A stretch of DNA of 39,380 nucleotides from Hemicentrotus pulcherrimus (Eukaryota; Echinodermata; Echinoidea; Camarodonta; Strongylocentrotidae), in the NCBI GenBank assembly GCA_003118195.1, contig BEXV01000249.1:79183-118562 (forward strand), given 5' to 3'. A model generated the notes under the pieces. The model had not been told where the DNA came from. It did no database searches and worked only from the letters and a program-made list of their open reading frames with translations. Below are positions 13,601-22,600 of this stretch, piece after piece; the stretch's first letter is position 1; each line of letters begins with the position of its first letter. The translations under genes and the position numbers were made by a program.

Positions 13601-16600
13601 TTTTGATAGAGCTCTTCACCCAGTACATTTAGGAACCATTTTCATTTGAATCCGTTCACACATGACTAAACATCAGACAATCTTTACAAGACTGCCAGAT
13701 TGCACTTGCGCCAACCTACTGGGTGATGAATAAAACAGTGCATTGAACAAAGACAGGCAGACAGACACACACACACACCCACACCCCCACACACACGCAT
13801 ACGCACACACACAAGCACATATACACAAACACACGCACTTGCACACAACGCACACGCACCCCGGCACACACTCACACACAAATACCGCAAACGTCGGTTA
13901 ATAAAAAACACACACAATTTTTGTATTTTTTGAGGTATTTTATTTTTTGGTAGTGAATGTGTACTAAAGGGAAAGATTGTCAGGGAAATGCCACTTAAAC
14001 ATTCAGGGATCTAAAATCAGCGCTTAATCAGAAAAGAAAAAAAGAACAAAAATTCTGAGACATTTGTGTGTGTGTGTGTGTGTGTGCGTGTGTGTATGTG
14101 CGCGTGTGCATGTGTGTGTATGTTTATGTGTGTGTTGATGTTTAGAATATTGGGGAAGCTATTTTGAGAAGCGGAAAAAAGGATAACTGGAGTTTAGTGG
14201 ATGTAAAAGAGTATGATATTTTAATGCAATTTAACAGTACTGTGAAGCTCCTCAGAGATGTATTATCGAGGAAGGTTCATGAATATTTTATAGAGAGGTT
14301 TCAAAATTTATTTGTCTTGAAGATTCATGATGGACAGGAATTTTCAGACTTTTCAAATAAGGTATGTAGGGAGATATTTAGTAGGCCTAGGAAAGTTACT
14401 CTTGTTAACATTCAGATTTGGCTTTGTTGTAGATAACTTGTGCTCATTTTGTAAGCAAAAGATAGAAACATATTTACACTTGTTCTGGGAGTGTGTACAT
14501 GTTCCAATATTATGGCAAAATGTAATAGCTACGTTTGAGCTAAGGGAATTAAGGTCTATCGTATGGGTAGATATTCATTTAGGGTTGTCCGGTAACTCCC
14601 CACGAATAAAAATGTTTAATACAATTATTTTTGCATTGAAATATTGAAATATTGTATATAGATGCAGGGGATGGTCCGTAATATTGTCGTTGGGGGAGTG
14701 TAAAAAACAACTATTAGAATTTAGAGAAGAAGAAAGAATATCGCAGGGAGGGCAGGTAAATTGGCCTTACATTTACAGAGGTGGGAGCAAGTAAAGTTTT
14801 CATGAACTTTTTACACTGGACTATTGTGAATATTGTGGCTATTGTAGCCTCGTTTAAATGATTTTGTTTTAAACGTTTTAAATACATTGTTTCGGGTTTG
14901 ATTGTCGCTCCAATTTGGGCTATCCTGAGGGGGCTAGGAACAGTGTGTGGTGGAAGTGTGGTCGGGTGGAGTGTGTGTCGCATGATGGGGAGGGGGGGGG
15001 TAGAAGTAGTAGTGTGTTTGGTTGGATGGGGTTATTTGTTTTATGATACAACTGATTTCATTTTTGTTTTCATCAATTGTACAATTTATGTATTGTAAAT
15101 GTTTTGAATTCATGTCAAGGAAAAACAACTGTACTTTATTTCTAAAAATTATTTTTGTATTGTTTGGAATAAAAAAAAAAAGACTATTAAAACAAAGTGT
15201 GTGTGTGTGTGTGTGCGTGTGTGTGCGTGTGTGTCTGTGTGTCTGTCTGCCTGCCTTTGTTCAATGCACTGTTTTATTCCTTTACCCAGCAAGTTGGCGC
15301 AAGTGAAATCTGGCAGTCTTGTAAAATCATTGTCTGATGTTTAGTCATGCGTGAAGGGATTCAAATGAAAATGGTAAATAAATTTACTGGGAGGATAACT
15401 CTATCAAGACACATCATTAAACCCCGAATTAAATATTCATACTTCAAACAATACATCTTTCAAAAAGTGGGACATTCTTTCTGACTCACCTTATATAGAG
15501 AAAAAAATGATATGAAATATTAGGAACCTAATAAGAAGCAAAGCTTGTATATTAAAGGTTCCCGAATATAATACATCAACATTGTAACTGAACTCGAAAG
15601 CAATAACACAAGACGTTAAAAAAAGGTTTGAGTCACCGATAACACTAGATAACCGACAAAATATTGGCTGTTTAGTGTTATAATTATATTCAGTCTGTTG
15701 TCTGGTGTCCGGGTATTAGCCTAGATACTAGATAGAAACGGGTGCACGGGTCAATAGCTCGCAACCAGCGATAACTAATCTGACCATTAGATGTTTTGAT
15801 ATAGAATATCTTATTACGCTCCCTACCTCTGTCTTTCTCTGTATCTCTCTCTGTTTCTCCCTTTCTTTCCTTCCTCTCTGCCTTACCCTTTCCCCTTCTC
15901 TTTTAATTTTATGCTACATTGTTACATTGTTATTTCCTTTGACCAGAATATGTCTTTTTATACTGTGTATATGTTTATCTGTATGTGAAATGCATTTTGG
16001 TAATGAAAGATCGAAACAAGTCAAATCGAATCTCTCTCTCTCCCTCGCTTTCTCTGTATCGTCCTCTCTTTCTCCCTTTTAATAATATATTTCTCTCCCT
16101 CTCTCTCACTCACACTCTCTTTCTGTCTTTCTATAACGTCTCTCACTTTCTCCCCCTCTCCTTCCCCCCTCTCACCCATCCTGGGTATCCTTCTCTCCCT
16201 CTTCCTCTTCGCAGATCCAGCCAAAGTAAGGGGCATTGGACCTAGGATGGCGCCATTTTGGAGCTCGGATCAGCCTGGGAGAATCTATGTCAATGAGACA
16301 GACAACATCACGATGACTTGTATAGCGGACGGATTCCCAACACCCATTGTGTTATGGCGGCTACACGACTATCCGAGTTTATCCGAGAAGATTAATAGTA
16401 ATGTATCTCAATCCAACACCATAACTCTAGACGCAATTAACCCATTGCTCTTACGGTAACCGGGTGTTCCTGTATTAAGCCTATGCAAATTAGATAATTC
16501 AGGAGTCAACGGGTTGAGCATCGCAAATTCTTCATTTGCGCGCAAGGAGGCCGTTGCTACTCACGACAATACATAGCTCTTACGACCTTCTTACGAAAAG

Positions 16601-19600
16601 ATGACGATTTCCTGTTCAAACTCAGAGGCAAGATGGATGCATAATGTATTGCCTTAACATTTTATTTGATCTGGAGGCATAAGAAAGCTTTAAACTAGGA
16701 ATTTCCTCTAGAAATATGAGTACAAGCCAATAGGATTTTTTTTTTTTTACATAAATTTAAATGAAGATGATATCATTATGTTTGCATTTGTGTTGGTGTA
16801 TCTAAAAGAAAAGAACAAATCTTGTAACAATGAAAAACAATGCTCATTGGATATTGTTAATTGATTTCCTAGTTGACGTAAACCCGCAAAATCAAGCACA
16901 CTGTTACTGTTTAAATCATAACTCTTCTTCTAATAACAGCTTCAGATTTATCTCATGGACGTCTCTTTCTACCCAAAACAAATTAAGAGCAAACGAAAAA
17001 GTTGATCATATGATGATATGACAAAGCTATTTCCCAAGTATAGAGTATAGAAGTGCTAACGCCGTATTCGCTCGTCGTCCAGGTTACCACACGACAGTGC
17101 CTGCGCATGGCAAAATAATTCAAGCAACGTACTGGAGCAGGGCAAATTATGCGTTTTCCGCTAATGTGATCACCGCGCCATTGTCTAGCACAAAATTGTT
17201 TGGAACCAGCTACCTTGACAACTTGGCCAGTATGACGTCACAATTCGGAACTCTTTACGATCCAAATATTTCTCACTTTATATTGAATTGGAATTATTCG
17301 ATTTTCGTTGTTTCTTCTTGCCTATCTAGGTTATACCGACCCGGATGGATCTCTATATCTTCCTCAGATAACAAGGAATTACTCCGGCACCTACACATGA
17401 GCTGCAAGAAATATTTTAAACATACGTAGGTCGTCAACAAGGACGGTTGAACTGGTTGTCCAGTGTGAGTAAACAAGTGTCATTATCCCTTTTTCTTACG
17501 TTTTAAAAAAATAATTTTAGTGATGGTACATAGTACTTTAGCTGATAGAGGATAACATAATTCTTTCACTTATTTATCTTATTTCACTGGTAGCATAAAT
17601 ATACAACAGAAGAATTTTGAAATGACGAGACAATATACCAGAAAATAACCTAAATTTCTATATGCAGATAGATGCATGTTGTATGGAGAAGGTAGCAGCC
17701 AAAAAATGAGAAAAGGGCACTTATATGAGACTGACTCAGAAATTCTAAAATATGTAATATGATTATACATAATGTTTAAAAATACAAAATCGCATTACAC
17801 AAAAACTACACTAATTACAATACAACAAAACAATGGTTTATTGAAGAATACAGCCGGGGTTATCATCTCAGTGCGAAGGCTATTTATAATTTCTTTCTTG
17901 CTGTCTCGAACTCTAAGTCTAAATTAGTATCTCTCCCTGTGTCCAATTTCCTCTGATCCCCTCACTCCCTCTCTCCTCCCCCTCTCTCTCTCTTTCCCCC
18001 TCTCCCTCTCTTTCTAACCACTTTTCAACCCCGAGCTCAAGACATTGCTGCTATAAATTTCCCCCTATTTCTTGCTTCCTGATTTCAATTCGATATAGAT
18101 CCGCCGCAATCTGACCAAAGTTACGTGGAGCGCAAGGTTGGAGCTGGTCGGTATGTCCTCTTACAAGGCTCGTTCACTGGTCTACCCATCCCGACATAAC
18201 ACTGGTTGAAGAATGGAAGACCGCTATCGACCAGAAACAACTCGTAAGAATACTATTTATATTCATATAAACAGGAAGTTATGGAGAATCTGATTCTAAA
18301 GGTCCATTTAATTTTCGCCCCCAACGGTGACAGTGATTAAAACATTCAAGTGTACTTTCTACAAAATTAATCTTAAATCAGTTTATGAATAAAACTGCTA
18401 GTTGGTGTCAAATGTCTGACCCTCGTTCCTCTCATCCAGTTTAAACCATAAGACTTCCGTTTTTTCTCGATTTGATAACATCAGTTCTCTTTAGCATAGG
18501 GGTATAAGTATAGCCCCATGAAGGATATCGTTTACAAAAGTGCAAATAACGGTAATTTTTCACGTGTATATGATATCTGTTTTGCTGTAAAATTTTGCTC
18601 GCTGAAATCCAAAACCTTTTACTCACAGAAATGAGCGGGGGCAGGAATGTGACACCCACCCCTTTCAAAATATTTGTCATCTGAAGATGGCAAAAATCTA
18701 TATCCATTTAAACCTGTTGGAAGATAATTGCCCCATCAGAAATTTGATTTATCTCTTAGCTTTAAGAAATTATAGGGCTAAATTGTCTGCAGGTTTGGTA
18801 CAATATTCCCTGCCCTCTAATCCAAGATGATCTGGTGATCTAATTGTTACATCTTCATTTTCTTTGTTCTTTGGTCAGATCGGAAGCGGTATCCGGACGA
18901 AAACTGGTCATCGTAGGGCTGGAGCCCGCAGCGCATTATGCAAACTACACGTGTGTAGCAACAAACGTGTTAGGATCAGCGAGTATTACGTTTGATGTAA
19001 ACGGTAGGTCAAGAATTCAAGCCTGAATTGCTGTAGGACATCAGTCTTCAATATTGTTGGTTAAAGACTGATAGCAAGAAAAACAAGATGACTAAAGATA
19101 AATAAAGTATACGGGTTAAGCTGAGTGATTAATACGGTTAATCCAGCTTAACTACGGATAGATTTTGAAAGATATTGTCCATGTGGTCTATTACAAAACT
19201 GTTCTTTCTTTTATGCATCTTAAAAGCTTTCAACAACCATGCTACTTTCCAAAACGTCTGTCTTCTCATGCTTTTACTTCGGACAGGTCTGGTCCTCGTT
19301 AAAATTACATTTAGAACAATCATGAACATATTTGATTAGCCGAACCTTTCATGCTAAAGGGTCCCTGGACAACCCGACCATTAGCAGACAGCCCGACCCT
19401 GGATAATGCGACCAAGGCCCGGACCTTTGGTCACGTCATCATCAGGGGGGGGGGGGGGGGGNNNNNNNNNNNNNNNNNNNNNNNNNNNNNNNNNNNNNNN
19501 NNNNNNNNNNNNNNNNNNNNNNNNNNNNNNNNNNNNNNNNNNNNNNNNNNNNNNNNNNNNNNNNNNNNNNNNNNNNNNNNNNNNNNNNNNNNNNNNNNNN

Positions 19601-22600
19601 NNNNNNNNNNNNNNNNNNNNNNNNNNNNNNNNNNNNNNNNNNNNNNNNNNNNNNNNNNNNNNNNNNNNNNNNNNNNNNNNNNNNNNNNNNNNNNNNNNNN
19701 TTTGCTTTTGAATATATATCATTATAAGGCTACGAATGGCTATCCATAATTTTTAAGTCTTAGAGATAAGTTCAACTTAGGACTTTTGTGAAACACCCCC
19801 AGGTTGTGCTGTCTGGACCCCTACTAACGCAGTGCACTTGACAAAATTGATTTGGGCTTTTATAAGGTAGTATGTTTCTCGAATGATGTATCTATGAGTT
19901 TTAATGTTCATCGTCATGAATAATAATAATCCCGGTTTTATATAGCGCTTAATACATCTGTATGATGTCTCTAAGCGTTACAGATAATTTACCCCGAGCA
20001 TTAGATTCAATACTTGCCCGCACACACTGTGTGCACAATCTTCATTCCCTGGGGAGCATTCCAGCCAGTCGTTACTTGACGCTCAAAGCTGTTGGACCAA
20101 CAATGACGGTCGCATCTATACCGGGTACCCATTTAACACCTGGGTGGAGAGTAGCAAGTGCAGGTTAATATCATGCCAAAGGATATTAGTGCCGTGTCGG
20201 GACTTTCGACCTTCGCATTTCCAGTCAAGCGCCTTAAAACACTCGACCACGACACTCCTCAAGTCCGATATAGATTAAAGACATTTCCACTGCTTTTCTC
20301 TCTGTTTATCAGGTCGTCCTTATCCTCCTACAATTTTGAACAGGAAACGATTTGGCGCGAGACGACGTTCGTTTGAGCTTTCCTGGTCGCCGGGACTGAA
20401 TGCTGCACACATAATACCAGTGACGTCATATAACCTCCTGTACAGACGAGTTGAAATCAAGGTTTGTGCTCTTGTACTATTGATTTCATCTAAGATAGTG
20501 ATTTCAAACCGACCCCAGTAAAGAAAAACAAAAAAGTCTGGAATATAAACTCAGTCGACGAAAGGTTCTCGAATCTGAAAATCTATGACACTAAAATATT
20601 CTGACTGGCTGGCATTTTGTAATGTTTGTTATCTTTTTAATCAGCAATTTGCACCATTTTGTTTTTTCCAAATGGGCGGAGGGAGGTGGGGAGTGGGGGT
20701 GGGGCGCAGTTTCAGTGCTTGTCCCTTGCGCCATCATACCTAGAAACCCCACCTTCTAGCATTAGCATTAGGCATAGTAAGGCTGTCTATAGTGGTTTCA
20801 TTTTTCACAGATTTTGTATTGTAGTTGTTATTATGATTATCAATTTGACCAAAAAATATAATATTTTTATTGTTTCATTCTTTCAAATATGCATCAGACT
20901 AAATTGAAACCAACATGAACATTGTCCACATTTTCCCCATTGCACGCATTCTAAAAAATAAAATACACATTATATCCTGTTTTCCTGTTCTTTCTTTTAC
21001 TATATTGCCACAGTCGGTAGGAAACGTAATGAAGGTGAACTATTACCCAAACGATGCTCCAAACTCGGTCGTTTTAGCAGGCAGTTTGTCTGAAGGCGTT
21101 AGCAGGTACTATCTGACCGAACTCAAGGAGAATAGCACCTACGAGACCGCAGTTTGTCCGTTGAATGCTTATGGGAAAGGAGAGTGTGCAAACTTTACGT
21201 TCTTTACCCCTACTGGTAGGTAACAATGATAATGATAATAATATCTAGTTCATATATGGCACTTTACAGGACCGAAGGCCCTCTCAAAGCGCTTTACAAG
21301 ACAGTTTATATTATTACCCCGGCCTTCAGATTCAGGCTTATCCCCTTTGCTTTGCTATTGTTGCGGCTGAGCCTGGTATTCAAAAGAGTGCGTGTTTGAA
21401 AACTCCACAGTCGCGGATCCAAGAGGATGGCCGCAAAACTTAATGGCCGTGCTATCAGAATGTATTACTGTACACACGCATAATTTCAGGTTTTCCACCC
21501 CTCCCCCAAACAAGTTTGAGCCATTGGTCAGAATCAGACCCTGTTCGGTTTCTTCGCATTTTTTCTCGAAATTTACCCCCCTTAACCCTAAACAAGTTTA
21601 TCAAGTTATGAAAGTCTTTATACCCGTGGTATTATTTTACGCTGCAAGATTTGGAACAAAAAAAAACTAAACAAACCCAATTGTCGAAAACGAGTGGAGA
21701 TGTAATCGAACATAGTACAGAATCCTTGTATGACAATAAAGGCATACTGTACACGAAGCACTACCGCAAAATTCCCTCTAGCCCCATCTCAGGTAAGTTG
21801 TAGAAATAATTCGTAACTCGCTGCTTCCCTAGTATAGGTGCACTGTTGGTTTTTAAAGTGTTGGCAAGTTGACCACAAGTTTACCACAGATGGCGCTGTG
21901 AACAGTACCAGAGCCATCTATACACAAAGTTTGGCCAATTTGGTTTCACTGGGTCACAACATGGCGTATATTCTTTTGGTTTGTGCTTGTCCTCCAAAGC
22001 ACGAGTCACAATATTGTGTCCAACTCTAACCTGGTTCGTCAAACTCTGTGTATAGATGGCTCTGAACAGTACGCTATTACAAAATGTTGATCAGTTCAGT
22101 CTCGCTTCAAAATTAACAGTTATTAAGTTTTAGAAGAAAAAAACATATTTATAGAACGTGTAAATGCTCTATTTTTTCTTTCTTATTTTACAGAGGACAT
22201 GATTGTTTCTCCTACTATTATTGAAGAAATGGGTGAGTGTATTGTATTCTTCATCAGTACCTGTCATGTTCTGTCTCTATTTTTTTTTCAAATGAAGATG
22301 TTATCCAACATTGGCCATTTGGCCAAAAAAGGTGACATCTTGATACCGAGTGTGATTATTAGGTTCCTGTGCTGCGAGGGAAATAAATGCGTTTAATAGC
22401 AAAATTGCAATTGTCTTTCTCCTGTCAATGATAAAAGATTGACATATTCTAATTTAGATATCCTTTTGTTTTCACTCTAAAACTGTGATCTTTTTCTTTT
22501 TACAAAAAACTCTGGCACCCCATCATAGCATTTGAAATCGCTTAGCGCAGCTATTGGTTTATATGTTATTATTATTATTGTTGTTGCACTGTAAACTAAA

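Larger units (their letters stand above)
13517..15494. mobile_element. ~2 kb inverted-repeat composite with LINE fragment inside
   Basis: The left arm (13517 to about 13768) and right arm (about 15241-15494) are inverted copies roughly 85% alike over about 250 bases. Both share gaatgtcccactttt (right arm as complement), catgactaaacatcagacaa and aaaacagtgcattgaacaaa, then the word gacagaca, and each runs inward into a (CA)/(TG) array. TATA flanks both ends, consistent with a TA-type target duplication. No transposase is visible. Between the arms lie microsatellites and a broken LINE fragment. Confidence 0.75.

Noticed and set aside
13673..13917. Two Cys/Val-rich minus-strand open frames
   Set aside because: They are translations of the (CA)n array inside the composite element.
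17083..17429. A ~115-codon open frame in intron 5, after a possible acceptor gtcgtccag
   Set aside because: The product has no Ig, FN3 or other recognisable motif, and its frame conflicts with the clear Ig frame of exon 6. It may simply be chance, though it is one of the longer frames here.
19351..19749. Long open frames crossing the N gap
   Set aside because: They consist mostly of undetermined residues and G-run glycine or proline.
20191..20256. tRNA-Ser/Leu gene on the minus strand
   Set aside because: The A and B boxes are only partly kept, the stems do not close, and it continues into a SINE body and tail. The same holds at 24383-24447 and 6257-6325.
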